64,000 bases of DNA, from assembly GCA_026874595.1 (NCBI GenBank), contig CM049309.1, positions 11,646,576-11,710,575 of the forward strand, read 5' to 3'. The stretch comes from Sipunculus nudus (taxonomy: Eukaryota; Annelida; Sipuncula; Golfingiida; Sipunculidae). Below are positions 22,670 through 33,959 of the stretch, in pieces. The notes below the pieces were generated by a model. That model ran no database searches. It saw only the letters and a list, made by a program, of their open reading frames with translations, and was not told the DNA's origin. Both the position numbers and the translations under genes were made by a program. The number at the start of each line of letters is the position of its first letter. Position 1 is the first letter of the stretch.

Positions 22670-23270
22670 TTCGCTTGCTCGGGGAAGTTGCCAAAAGTTG
22701 GCTATACATTTCATGCATGTGACATAAATAATCAGATCATTTGATTATTTATCAATGGAACGTACAGTGGGTTGTCAACTAATTCAGTATATCGTATTAT
22801 ATATACATCCATCATTCAATTTTTTAACAATAGCTCCCTCTTTAATATTTTAAACTAGAAGTGAGAAAAGAAAATAATCTTACAATAACTCTTCAAAGGT
22901 AATCAACCAGGATCGCGTGAGCGTCCATGACAACCGGCATGAGCGTGCATATTTGGGTTTGAACCAGTCGACGGAAAGATGCGCAGTTACAACTCGGAGT
23001 ATGGAAGATGGCATTTAGCGCCCATCACTATTATTTACTGAGAGCAGGGAGCAATAATAGAGCGGAGTACCAGTCTACTCAGCTACAACTCATATTTGAA
23101 CGTTAAAGGATTTAGAAGTTTAAAATATATCTTTTCGTTTAATCATTAGGTTTCATAATATTTCAGCTCAAAGTAGTGAAACGTTATGTTTTCTCGTTGG
23201 CAGTCCACTGAAATATATAAGAATATACAATGGAATAAACCAGTTAAAATACTTAATGCAAACGTTATGT
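22662..23270. other. Intergenic, nothing recognised
   Basis: No supported feature. Confidence 0.5.
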
Positions 23271-23621
23271 TTCAATAAATGTTCACAAGATGGCGCTGAG
23301 ATTCAAAAGCCGTGTTACCGTAATGGGGTACCTATGAACAAGATTACTGTTATTTACGGTAACTCCCGCATTTGCTGATCAGCGCCATCTTTTAGTGAAA
23401 CACGGAACGTGGTTTTTATACATTTGAATGGATTGCAAACAGGAAAGCATCAAGCTTCACTATTGAGTTGAAATATGATTAAAGTTAACGTTTAATCGAA
23501 AGTATAGATATCTCAAACTTCTAAATCGTTCAAAGTTTTAATTTTAGATGACGCCGATGCTATCCCGAAATGCGGGAGTTACCGTAAATAACAATAATCT
23601 TTTTCCAAGGTACCCCATTAC
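23271..23621. mobile_element. Nested foldback element
   Basis: A block of about 54 bp at 23318..23371 (TAATGGGGTACC...GTTATTTACGGTAACTCC) recurs inverted at 23566..23621. A second inverted pair, AAGATGGCGCTGA (about 23288) and TCAGCGCCATCTT (about 23380), interlocks with it. No coding capacity. Confidence 0.75.
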
Positions 23622-23819
23622 TAAGACATAATTAAGGTTACCTTACTGTATGAAATAAAATCAAATGGCACAGTGAAAATCAATTTTATTAAAGCTATCT
23701 ATCTGTATTACAGCTTGGTATACCATAAAAGTACTTGAAATATTAAACAATAAAAAAAAAACATTTTTAATCAAGGCTTATATTGGCATTTATAACCATG
23801 ATTTCATGTAAACCTGAGA

Positions 23820-23890
<71 letters not shown>

Positions 23891-25188
23891 ACTAGAATTA
23901 AAAAAGAACTTTCCGAATTCATTTTCTGACTAGACAACCACTGTCATATAATTAACAGGTATTTACACATTATTGTAAAACAAAGCTTTTCTAGATAATT
24001 TTGACAATAGACATATACGAATATTTTGAACAAAACAGTGTAAATTTAAGAAGATAAAATGAACCCAGTGAATCCAGTTCATAACAAATCTGCCATATGC
24101 TTTCTACAGGCAATGCAGTACGATTATCTTAGATTTCTATATTTTTATACGTAAATTGCATATTATTGTAGGCTTATACCAGGCACTTAGTATATACCCA
24201 TAAAAAATATTCACCCGTTTAGCTTATTTACCAAAATACATTATACAATAAATATGCTGAAGAAATGTGTATTAAAACGTTTTTACCCAATTACGCTTGT
24301 ACTGAACATATGGTGAGTCGTTCTCTTCGGTTTGTGCCGTTAACTCTGAGTCGATATGCGTGTGTTTGTTGCATTTTAATACATGTAAGATATGAGAACA
24401 CGAAATAATTTTATTATAAGACACATATTCTTTAACATGTAATGCACTGTCCTATAAAAACCCTGAGAGACAACTGGTCTGGAATCTTACACGTAAACTA
24501 CATCGAATTTAAATTTAAGAAAAATATTTAATCATGATTTAAAGAAATTAAAAATTAAAAAAAAAACAGAATAATCCCTGAGTACGAGTTTATAAATGAC
24601 AGCAAACATGCACATATACCTACAACATTAGTTATACAACGCATGAACAAACGCTTGCATTGTAAAAGTTTATATATACAAAATCTTCGTTATCAATTCA
24701 AATCCATGATTTCCTCTCAATGAATTATTTTTTTCCATATGTAAAAATTTTCAAGATATACTAAATGACAAATTTAGTTATTGATAATTGGTATATAGTT
24801 ATACAAAAAAAAATATGTACATTTACGGTAAGCACAATATCTTTGGAAGTCCTGTCGATATATGCATGTAAAAACATCTTACCTGTGTACCTCAAATGAA
24901 TCTCAATATATTGATTTCATCACTGATTAAATGTTTCGATTACAAACGCACACACTATTTACCCAACAGCTCGTGATATTACAAAAACATTATTAGGATA
25001 CACAATATAAGAAATTAACATATTTCTTTTGGATAAAGGAAATTTATAAGTATAAAGCATGTACACTAATACCTGTACCCCCGATTACGAATTATAGGTT
25101 GAGGGCCATCTAAAGTGAAAGATATGAGAGATTTCACTATACATAATACTATTGAATATGAAGCGCATTTAGAAGCTGGGTAGCACAT
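23622..25188. other. AT-rich region downstream of gene 3
   Basis: Contains (TA)n at about 23821..23888. The 3' UTR of gene 3 should begin here on the minus strand, but I did not find a clear AATAAA near the stop. Confidence 0.5.
23821..23888. repeat. (TA)n microsatellite
   Basis: 68-bp TA run. Confidence 0.95.
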
Positions 25189-25377
25189 TTACATGCTGAG
25201 TTCCTTGACGCAGTCGAACCTTGCCTTTGCTGTATGTGATCGGAACCAGCAACGGTAAAAAAAGGAGACAAGCAGCAGAGTAGCACAGCAGAAGCACTCA
25301 GCACTGTAACAGCATCCGGCCGATCGACCGTCCAAGTACGCGGTCACATGGGTCGTGAAGTGAGGTACATCAAAAGT
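25189..25377 (-). CDS. Gene 3 exon 4 and stop
   Basis: Acceptor CTCTGTTGTAG, then ACT TTT GAT GTA CCT; 62 codons and TAA. No ATG-initiated open frame of useful length covers it, so it was found only by homology to gene 1 exon 4 (VPHF, HVTAY, TAKARF, VKE). The seven-T run inside it keeps the frame open. Confidence 0.88.
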   Translation of the reverse strand, partial: TFDVPHFTTHVTAYLDGRSAGCCYSAECFCCATLLLVSFFYRCWFRSHTAKARFDCVKELSM

Positions 25378-28300
25378 CTACAACAGAGAAATAAGTATAT
25401 TAGTGAATTTTGAAGAAAATCCAGGTTACCCTATCAAGGAGCGCATGCGTCTTTGTTATCGTTCTACAAGAGAATAATAATTATATATTGGTGAATTTGG
25501 AGAAAATGCTGGTTACCCCATCAAGAAGAGCATGCGTATTAGTTAGCATTCGTCTGCTTATAATCATTAATGAAACTGTTGGAAACAAACAGGTAGCACA
25601 ATCCGTCCAGGAATGCAGCTAGCCTCTATATCATTTTATAAATATACACCGATCCACTTGCTTAGAAAAACAAGTGACCCATGGGTCATGACGTTCAGCC
25701 GACTTACATGCTAACAATAAGTCTTTGCTCAGGCAACTAATTAAGACAGTGAATAGGCATCATCATTCAAGCATATAATGTTAATTAAGACCCAAAAGCG
25801 CACCTTTATTTAATATGGTCCGGACGGCGGGCGCACAAGGGAGACGTAGGGGTCTTCGAGGATGGCCCCCGGAAAAAACAACAATAATTTGATTGTGTGG
25901 GGTAATACCGCCCCCTCCCGGTATAACCAAAACAGACTAAAAACTAAGGACTGGAGAATGATATAGTTAAACCATCTGATTTTAGAATTTGGAAAATTAA
26001 GAGGAAAATTCAAACGTTCCTGTCCGTTCACGGCAAAACCTCTTTCATTCCGCAGTGCCTCTCTAATAAAATACGAGACAGAAATATAGTTTAAACATTT
26101 AATGAACAACTATTTTACAGGAGTGAAGGTGATCGCATCTAAGATGAATGAGCATAAATTAGGATATTTTTCATGGACCTCCCTGCATGTCAAGTTAGAA
26201 CATCCTAGGTCCTGTGTTTAAGAATTGTGCCCTCTTAAAGGATGAAATCATCTTTATGGTCTAAAAATAGAGAATAAAATGCGTAAAAAAATCGAAAAAT
26301 ACAGGTGAAGCCACCAGTCTGCAGGAACTGATGAAAAACTCAATGATCAATATGCATGAAAAGAATCATGGTGATTAATGGATAAGTTGTTCTGATACTC
26401 GAGCTTTTGAATAATTTTTTTTTCCATTATTCGAGGGGTGGGGGTACTTCGGAGCCCAATAGGTCGGAGGATATGAGTAAACAGACCTAATATCAGTTTA
26501 ACTAGGAGTTTTTTAATGGATCTCACTAGTGAGCATGTCAAGTAAGAAGATCGTAGGTCCAGTAGTTAAGATGTGTGCCCCCTTAACGGACACCAGTCTG
26601 CAGGAACTGATGAAACACTTCATGATCAATATACATGCAAATAATCATGGCGATCAATGCAGTTGTTCAGATACTGGAGCTTATGTATCAAATTTTTCAT
26701 TATTCTTGAGGTACTTCTGAGCCCAAAAGCTCGGAGGATATGGCTAACAGACAGCTAATTTCTGGTTTCCATGGAGATGTTTCATGGACCTCACAGGATT
26801 TCAAGTGAGAAGATTCCAGATCCAGCGGTTAAGATTTGTGCCCTGTTAATGGACAGACGGACTAAGGACAAAGAGTGATCGCTATAGCTCAGATGACTTA
26901 CAGTCAGATGAGCTTAAAACCTTACATACAACCGATAGACAAACCGAAGGAAGGTACACGAGGCCGAGAGTCATTAAAAAATTGTCAAGTCCAAAAGCAT
27001 TCTGAAATTCAAAAGCATGATGAATTTCAAAAGTGAAATGTACCCTAAAATATTTATGACGTCGAATAGCATTATAAACCCTCGATGCATTATGACATCC
27101 AACAGCATTTTAAGGTACAAGAACATTATTAAACCGAAAACATAAAGTCCAAACGCTTTATAAAGCCGAAAAGCAATTTAACGTCAAAAGCATTATAAAG
27201 TCATTAAGCATTATAACGTTAATAAGCATTATAGATCCTAAAAGCATTATGACGTTGAAAAACAGTGTAAACCTTAAAGGGGGCCAATTACGTATAAAGC
27301 ATATTGAATTAACACAAAAAAGCGTATTCCTTTTGAAATAAATCTGAACCTGCTAAAATATTGCCTTGAAACCGCTAGCTAGATGAGTGTTAGAAACATC
27401 TGACCGGGCACGATCACAGTTGTCAACATAAACAGAGCGCGTTGGGATGTGTACACTGGGGAGCAGAAACACGTGTCAATCAAAGGAAGCCCTGACTGAC
27501 TTGACCCACAAAATGTAATACATGTTCCCCCTGGATGAAACAAGGCATGTTTGGGCTTAAAATCGGACCTCCGGTCACGCGGCCTTGTTATGGTAAACAG
27601 ACATACGAGCACTGTGTTTACCAAAACGTAGAACCATAACAAGGTGTTAAACAGCCGTAGGCGAAGTACTGAGACTGTGTGCTGGGATGGTTATGCTGGG
27701 AAAGTTTTTTACAAAGCAAAACTGAACTGATAGTGTGAAAGAATTGGCCTAATATTTCTCTTCCTAATATGTACCTTCAAAAGAAGTATAAAGTCCAAAA
27801 CCATTATAACGTTCAAAAGTATCATAAAGCGATGTTATTATGGCATGTTGATTACTATAAGACAGAATTAACGGGATTTTGATAATGAAAAGACACAGAA
27901 TATACCCTCCGTATAGTCCTATTTGTTTTTGTTTTTTTTGGGGGGGGGGAGGTGTTACTCGGTAATTTAAACAATTCTGTTTTATCCTACCCCCCACCCC
28001 CTACATTTTTAATCAAATATTTAAAGCCATGAGGGACGTTCTCTGGTATATATTTTGCTAATCTCAGATTGATTCTTACTAGATTGTGGTCCATATATTT
28101 ATCTCTGTTCCTGTTGCGGTCTTGCAAACTTTCGTACTGGTTGTAGAAAGCTTGCCGTGTCGCTTCATCCTTAAACCGATAGGAGGCGCTGCACACAACC
28201 TGGAAACAAAGTCACAGTTCATCAAGAGAAAATATGAGTCTGGTGATGTCATTTTATTTTTGTATAATTTGTTTATCATCTAAATACGCCACTAATTTTA

Positions 28301-31205
28301 CCTGGTACTCTGATTCATCTCATTGCTGTTACCAATGTTTCTGCCTCAAAAATAAAGAAATAGGTGCCAGTGGATTTTTTTTATTGTTTTCCCCTTGCAA
28401 TACTGAACAGCATTCATCCGTTTTTCATTAACCCGCGTTCAGTATAATTACATGTATTTAAGTTCTGTCCATTGAAATCTTCAAATGAATTTATTTCATT
28501 GAAAAATTTTAATTACACTTTGTATACCATTTTAATTTTTTAATTCAGTATACTCTGAGATATCTACGATTATTCTAATCTTGAAAATTCTGCAATGTAA
28601 AGACATCTATTGAATGATAACTAATCTGAGTTTATTATTGAAGATAAATATGGTTCTATGAGAGGAAAGTACTGTTTTTCTTGTAAGTGTTATACAGGAT
28701 CTCTCTATGATTCTGACATACACTGTTTTTATATAGCCATTAAACCAATAACCTAAATACCAAAGTAATGAATACATGACAAGAAAATAATTTTTTATGC
28801 TGAATCTAATGTTGGCTCACCCTGGTAGGTTTGTCTGGGTGTATCCCGGTGATTTCCTCTGACACGTCCCGCCAGCTGTTGTAATTAAACCGCTCCGATT
28901 CTCGATGAGTGACCACCTCCACCTTGTAAGTCTCGGTGCGGTACTGAGTATGACCATTGCTATCTCTGTATGATACCGTACGTGTTCTAGTTTCATTGTG
29001 GTAACACTTTATATGCATGCCAATCGTCGGGGCCGCGGCCCTCACTTGGGCGACGTACTCTTTTATTCCCTGAAGTTGTTTGAAGTTGTTGAGGTACTCC
29101 ATCGTGTTGGAACACATCGCCTCTATGAGTATTCCTATGAAGCATATGCCCCCAACGACACCTGGCCAAATGGCGTCAAAATTTCTGCCTTCGAAAAGCA
29201 GGATAACGAGGGCAATAATGCAGGCATATATGACAAGGTGTAGAAACCCACCGCAGCACTGTCCGACACTCGATGATCCCTCCATGGCATCCTGGGAAAA
29301 TATGCAAAATATAGATTGACGCTCGGATAACACAGGCCTCAGCGATTATGTGTTTCTGAGGAGAAAACAGATTAAGACCCATCCGCAAAAGCAAGATAAC
29401 TTTTACAAATTGAGCTTAACATGCCGGACTTATATTATTGAAGCCCGAATTGAAAATTTAAATATGTAACACCCGCTCTCAATGGTGTAATTGTATCCCC
29501 CAAAACGAAGTTTTGCGGATACTATGTTTTTGACCGGTTTCCGCCGCCGCCGCCGCGTTCCTTTCCGGATGCTCTCTGAGTCTACTCTGAGACTACTGGA
29601 CTGATTTTGCCGTAACTTACACCAATTATCGAGTCACATGTGAACTGGTGCTCACCAATTTGCGTTGACCTCTGACCTTTCCTCTCTACCTAGCGTCCAT
29701 TTGTGCGTCTGTTTCCACACATAAACCCACATATCTCGGGAACCGTTTGTCCGATCAGGAAAACAAATTTGTACAAATGTAGCCCTTGGATAGCTTTATA
29801 CCATACACAAAAAATGATGGCGCCACCTGCAACCATGTTTGCACAGTGTCCATCTGTTCGTCTGCCTTCGGTTAAAATCACTCATATATCTGCAGGGGTT
29901 TCACTAATTCACCTGAAATTCGGCATGCGTATACATCCTGGATAGGTTTCTTGATTTTATGACAGGTGGCGCCACCTACATTCACGTTCACGCTGCAGAC
30001 ATCCCTGCTAATATCTCCGGACTGGTTTGACGTATCTTCCTGAAAATTTGCATGTGTATAGATCTCACATAGCTCTTTATCGTAATCAAAACTGGTGGCG
30101 CCACCTGCAACCATTTTTGCACAGCGTCCGTCTGTTTTTCTGCCGTGGGGAAAAAAATCACTCATATCTTGGCAGTGGTTTGACATATCTGCCTAAATTT
30201 TAGCAGGTTTATACATCCTGGACAGTTTTCTTGATTTTATGACAGGTGGCGCCACCTACATTTTAGTTTACGCTGCAGACACCCAAGCTCATATCTTGGG
30301 AACCGTTTGACCGATTGGGCAAAAATTTTGCATGTGTTTAGATCTCAAAAAGCTCTTTATCATACTCAAAACTGGAAGGGGACATCTGCAACTATTTTTG
30401 CACAGCGTCCGTCAGTTTGTCTGCCTTGGGCTAAAATCACTCAGATCTCTTTAGTGGTTTGACATTTCTGCCTGAAATTTTGCAGGTTTATACATCCTGG
30501 ACAGCTTTATTGATTTTATAACAGGCGCAACCTACATACACATTTCGGCTGCAGACATCTATGCTAATAAGCAACACACCTCACTCCATTTCCCCTTGCA
30601 ACTCGACCCATGCCTCACTTTATCCGTTCCACTCTGATTTTGGCGGATACACATAGTCGCTTCTCGACTACCCGTATTTTAGTTTCACCGGTTCTGGCAC
30701 AGGGCCAATCATCGGACCAATAAGAGCGGGTGTTTCGGTGTAATCAGGCCACTGAGAGCGGATGTTTAAAATATGGAACTGCTGCACAATGCGATACCAT
30801 GGTCTCATTGTTCTGATTACAATTATTTGCTCTGTGTTCTACTGTATTGTTCAGACCCAGATAACCTTGCCATACTAAGCAGATAAAAACTAATGGAGAT
30901 CTCGGACGAATACAGTGTGTAACCGCTGCTTGAGGAACGTAGCTGACGGCTCAAAGACTTACCAGTTGCTGCTTTGTTACTTCCCCTTCCAGTGAGGGGT
31001 TGGTCGGTACATCAATGGCCACGTCTGAGGGACCCGTGTACCCTCCCGGCGTCATAGGCCCAAGTGGAGGCTGGGTTGTAATGGCGCCTGGTTTGAAGTC
31101 AGCACCATTAGTTTCTATCGTTTCCAGTGGTGGCGCTGACGGTGCGGCTGGACCCGCGTTATAACCTGCGACTGCTTTATCGTACGACGGTGGCGGAGGG
31201 TCCAT
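25189..31205 (-). CDS. TMEM151-like membrane protein, gene 3 (four exons joined)
   Basis: On the minus strand, exons 31205..30963, 29291..28821, 28199..28080 and 25377..25189 join in phase 0 to a 340-aa protein. The N-terminal tail (1-81) is Pro-rich with PPSY at 5-8 and PSAP at 22-25. Two hydrophobic spans follow (VIYACIIALVILLFEG and PGVVGGICFIGILIEA), then CSNTMEYLNNF, CYHNETRTRTV, VEVVTHRE and WRDVSEE. Exon 3 gives CSASYRFKDE and MDHNL. Exon 4 gives TFDVPHF..HVTAY, a Cys-rich span (ECFCCATLLLVSFFY) and a tail HTAKARFDCVKELSM. All eight internal splice edges use GT-AG, and three donors are near consensus (GTAAGT, GTGAGC, GTAAGA). Exon lengths 157, 40 and 63 equal gene 1. Membership of the TMEM151 family is from remembered family pattern; the cellular role is unknown. 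Confidence 0.85.
25383..25560. repeat. ~85-bp tandem pair next to the exon 4 acceptor
   Basis: GTTACCC.ATCAAG and GCATGCGT recur about 86 bp apart in the order of two diverged copies. Confidence 0.65.
26150..26920 (+). mobile_element. Non-autonomous element with ~280-bp tandem units and terminal hairpin
   Basis: CCAGTCTGCAGGAACTGATG occurs 278 bp apart (26314 and 26592), and ATGGACCTC-like words recur three times. The element closes with GACAGACGGACTAAGGAC and the hairpin AGCTCAGATGACT/AGTCAGATGAGCT at 26890..26917. That hairpin also occurs at 32435 and 43445. Confidence 0.7.
26985..27835. repeat. ~18-bp degenerate minisatellite, interrupted
   Basis: Copies of a CATTATAACGTCAAAAG-like unit fill 26985..27270 and resume at 27775..27835. 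The gap holds an unrelated dispersed element, so the array was probably split by an insertion. Confidence 0.65.
27399..27640. mobile_element. Dispersed element related to 10875..11090 and 43657..43760
   Basis: Begins ACCGGGCACGATC and ends CACTGTGTTTAC followed by AGAACCATAA, as at 10871..11075. The third locus shares ACCGGGCA and a CACGG..ACACGGTTTGGC stretch. Ends are not precisely defined. Confidence 0.5.
28080..28199 (-). CDS. Gene 3 exon 3
   Basis: 40 codons between acceptor TTTCCAG and donor GTAAGA. Reads VVCSASYRFKDEATRQAFYN and ends MDHNL. Read-through past the donor gives a false extension. Confidence 0.87.
28200..28820 (-). other. Gene 3 intron 2
   Basis: 621 bp, AT-rich, no repeat recognised. 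Confidence 0.7.
28821..29291 (-). CDS. Gene 3 exon 2
   Basis: 157 codons from acceptor TTTCCCAG to donor AGG|GTGAGC. Starts DAMEGSSSVGQCC. Carries both adjacent membrane spans and all conserved motifs of the family intact. Confidence 0.88.
29292..30962 (-). other. Gene 3 intron 1
   Basis: 1671 bp, most of it a Helentron-like element (29488..30676). Confidence 0.7.
29488..30676 (+). mobile_element. Helentron-like non-autonomous element, copy A
   Basis: Starts with the hairpin formed by GTATCCCCCAAAAC and GTTTTGCGGATAC, followed by ACCGG and a GCCGCC run. Ends with TTTTGGCGGATAC, which is inverted to the start, then the hairpin TAGTCG..CGACTA and CCCGTATT. The core is about three 280-bp units, each with two GGTGGCGCCACC-type palindromes. 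This layout (subterminal inverted repeats, terminal hairpins, tandem core) fits Helentron-associated elements. Confidence 0.75.
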
Positions 31206-31209
31206 ATGT
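30963..31209 (-). CDS. Gene 3 exon 1 (5' UTR end plus first 81 codons)
   Basis: Acceptor TTTGCTTCCAG, then ACATATG with the ATG at 31205, and donor CTG|GTAAGT. An upstream in-frame ATG lies inside the intron and is not used. Encodes the PPSY and PSAP tail ending TKQQL. Confidence 0.83.
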
Positions 31210-32434
31210 CTGGAAGCAAACAAAGTGATGAGAGTTGCAACATTATGGTCTTAATCGTGTGTGTTGACCATATATGAAACACTGATCAAGAAATGGGTGA
31301 AATAAGACAACAACTTGTAACTGTAGACAGGTTAAAAGACTAAGTATACATCGAAATAGTTGTCCTGAATCTAGAAGGGAAATCTGAATGCGTGTAAAAT
31401 TTGTATGAAATGTTGAAACAGCTCCGGGGCTCCTCTCTTGATCTGCTAATGGATCTCAGGTAACATTTAACAAAGTTGTGTGAACGTGAAAAAAAAACTG
31501 CTCTTTAATTGGTCCTGACCTAATTGAGTAAGGGCGGATCCAGCATTTAGGAAAAGGTGGGGGATCCATGGCAGGAGGACTGATGACAAAGCCTAAAAAA
31601 GGTCCTCAGGTCCGGAAACGGGGGGTGGGGTGGGTCCAAGCCACAAAAATAAGTCTGGAACCCTTAAAAAAGGAGGGGGTGGGGGAGGGTCCGGATCCAC
31701 TGGACCCCAATCCGTTTCTGTTGAGAGACTAGCCCTGTCGGCAGCTACGTGTTATCTCACATTAACCATGAGCAACTACTGTAATAAATCCCATCATATG
31801 TACACTTGTAAATAAAACTTCATAATTTCATTGTTACGGACCCTTCCGTTCCCTCTAAATTATTTAACTGGATCCTGTAGAATGTAAGGGCGAATACTGT
31901 TTCATAAGAAGTTGATCATTATATATGGTTACGCTTGACGTTGCTTTAAGTCAAGCATAAGACAGGGCTAACTGTGTGTATGGAAGACAAACAGACCATT
32001 CATTAAACGTAACTATATTAATATACCCTCCCCAGTTTCTGCTTATTGTAGCACAGTCATTCGAATGCTCTTAGGGGGAAATGGGAAGAAACAGAGCATA
32101 TTATACCTCCATAGTGATACATGCTATCGACAATGAAGTGGGTTCAGTCACGTAAGTGTCATAAAGTTATTATGAGGTATCATCAAATGCGACAGAGATA
32201 AGAATACACGATCATGAGGAATGTATGTTAGACCATGGAGGTTACTGTGGCTGACTTAATATTCGCGAGGCTTTAAAATTCGTACTCCCGACAATTATAG
32301 CGAAAATGAAACCTTCAAGTATAGCCTCACAGGCATTTTAAGATTGATGCCCACGCGACAACGCCTGCATGTTTTAAAGTTGAATAGCAAAGACTGATAT
32401 TATAAATATTAAATAATGTCCAACAATGGACCAC
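31210..32434. other. Upstream of gene 3
   Basis: Contains G-rich tracts at about 31618..31640 and 31670..31695 with G-quadruplex potential. Wording around 31565..31720 resembles 54070..54250, so it is probably repeat-derived. The leader exon and promoter of gene 3 should be here but were not located. Confidence 0.4.
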
Positions 32435-32472
32435 GACTATAGCTCAGATGACTTATAGTCAGCTGAGCTAAT
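32435..32472. repeat. Hairpin terminus AGCTCAGATGACT/AGTCAGCTGAGCT
   Basis: Near-perfect 13-bp stem with a three-base loop, shared with 26890 and 43445. Probably the end of a Helentron-like element. Confidence 0.65.
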
Positions 32473-32729
32473 TAGTTGATATACTTTTAAGAGGCCGGAG
32501 CAAAAATGAGCAACATTGAACAGGACCTGGTCCTCATTTGCAAATAAAATAAACAAGGTTTACAGGCCTAATGCGAACCTGTGCATTGGGAAATACACGA
32601 GGTATTATGCTTCAATGCTGGACAATTACTTTTCATGTATATGAACAATGCAGGTACTGAACATTTTGAATAAGAAACAATTACACAAATATCACTGCTG
32701 AAATTCTGGCATGGGTGCAAACATCACAA

Positions 32730-33010
32730 AAACGATTGTAGCTGGCACCACTAGTCTTGTATACAACGAAGCTATCAGAGATAGACACATATGCCCAATT
32801 TTCAGACTGATATATCAAACCCCTCCTGAGAAATAAGCAGGGACATACACTGTACAAAAATTATTGTAGGTGGAGCCACCAGTCTTGTACACTATAAAGC
32901 TACCCGATATGTATAAACATACCCAATTTTAGGCTGATGTATCAAATTCCTCTGTAGAAATAAGCAGGCGCATGCACTGCAAAAGTCAATATAGGTGGCA
33001 CCACCTGTCT
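32730..33010. repeat. Three ~126-bp tandem units
   Basis: AGGTGGCACCACC-like cores at about 32742, 32868 and 32992, each followed by CTTGTA, ATCAAA.CC and GAAATAAGCAG. Confidence 0.75.
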
Positions 33011-33129
33011 TGTAAATGAGAATTCCATCAAAGACGCATAGACAGGTATCAGTCCAATACATCAAACTTCCCCAGAGTTTGATGCACTGGGCTGACAAGG
33101 TTCAGGTGAGTAAGGCAGTTGCCCCGAGT

Positions 33130-33530
33130 GACCTGTGACAAATTGCTGCCTCAAGCTACCGCACTGAGTGAACTCTTGACCTGCACCTGGCTAGACTGAG
33201 TGAACTTTTGACCTGTACCTGGCTGCACTGAGTGAACTCTTGACCTGTTGCATAATCTGACACACTTGGCAGTCTGCCAAAGCTATAAATAGATTCAGGC
33301 TGAACTTTGGTGCCAAATATGATGCAGTGAGCAGTCTGCCAAAGCTATAAATAGAATGCAGCTACTGCACTGAGTGAACTGTTGACCTATACCTGGCTGC
33401 ACTTCTTCCAATCCTGGCACTGTGCCAAAACCATTTATAGAGCTGACATCATCTTGGCTAATGGCCAACATCAAGGCACTGGCAATCTGCCAATGGTAAA
33501 CCAAGTGCTGCCATCTGTACACAAAAGTGG
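33130..33530. repeat. CTGAGTGAAC / CTGCCAAAGCTATAAATAGA repeats
   Basis: ACTGAGTGAACTCTTGACCTG recurs with variants at about 33165, 33197, 33228 and 33369. GCAGTCTGCCAAAGCTATAA occurs at about 33269 and 33331. Confidence 0.7.
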
Positions 33531-33959
33531 TCCCTACTTGAAATATATTTGAAATTTATTTTCCCAATACAAAAGGCTTTTCAGCTGACTATTTATAAAA
33601 AAAGAAATCAGGAATATATGTAAAATTATTACAGATGCATACTGAATGCAAAATTAAAATACAGATATATATCATTGATGGCAAATTCTTGAATTAAGTT
33701 GATTTTGGATACCAATTATTTATAATCAACGTACAGTTGTCTTTATATAGCCACAGAGAGCTGAATATCCATGATTGTAATATTGCCTGGTATGATGAAT
33801 AACTAAAATCATAAATCTAAATTTTTAAAAGCTTTAAAAAAACTTTCTTGTCAATATTACCCAAATATAACCTGAAATCTAAATGTCTAGTGGCATGATG
33901 TAATAGATGCTTATAAACTGGTGCCAGGCTAGATGTAACAGCATCACACAGCTAACATA

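Larger units (their letters stand above)
25378..28079 (-). other. Gene 3 intron 3
   Basis: A 2.7 kb intron filled with repeats: an ~85-bp tandem pair beside the acceptor (25383..25560), a tandem-core element (26150..26920), a split minisatellite (26985..27270 and 27775..27835) and a ~240-bp dispersed element (27399..27640). Confidence 0.7.

Noticed and set aside
22367-22744. ORFs rich in Ile-Tyr, here and at other (TA)n arrays
   Set aside because: Translation of the TA dinucleotide run.
29690-30186. Minus-strand ORFs in the gene 3 intron, with similar ones at 56133..57502
   Set aside because: They lie in the tandem core of Helentron-like elements and recur only because the units do; no known domain.
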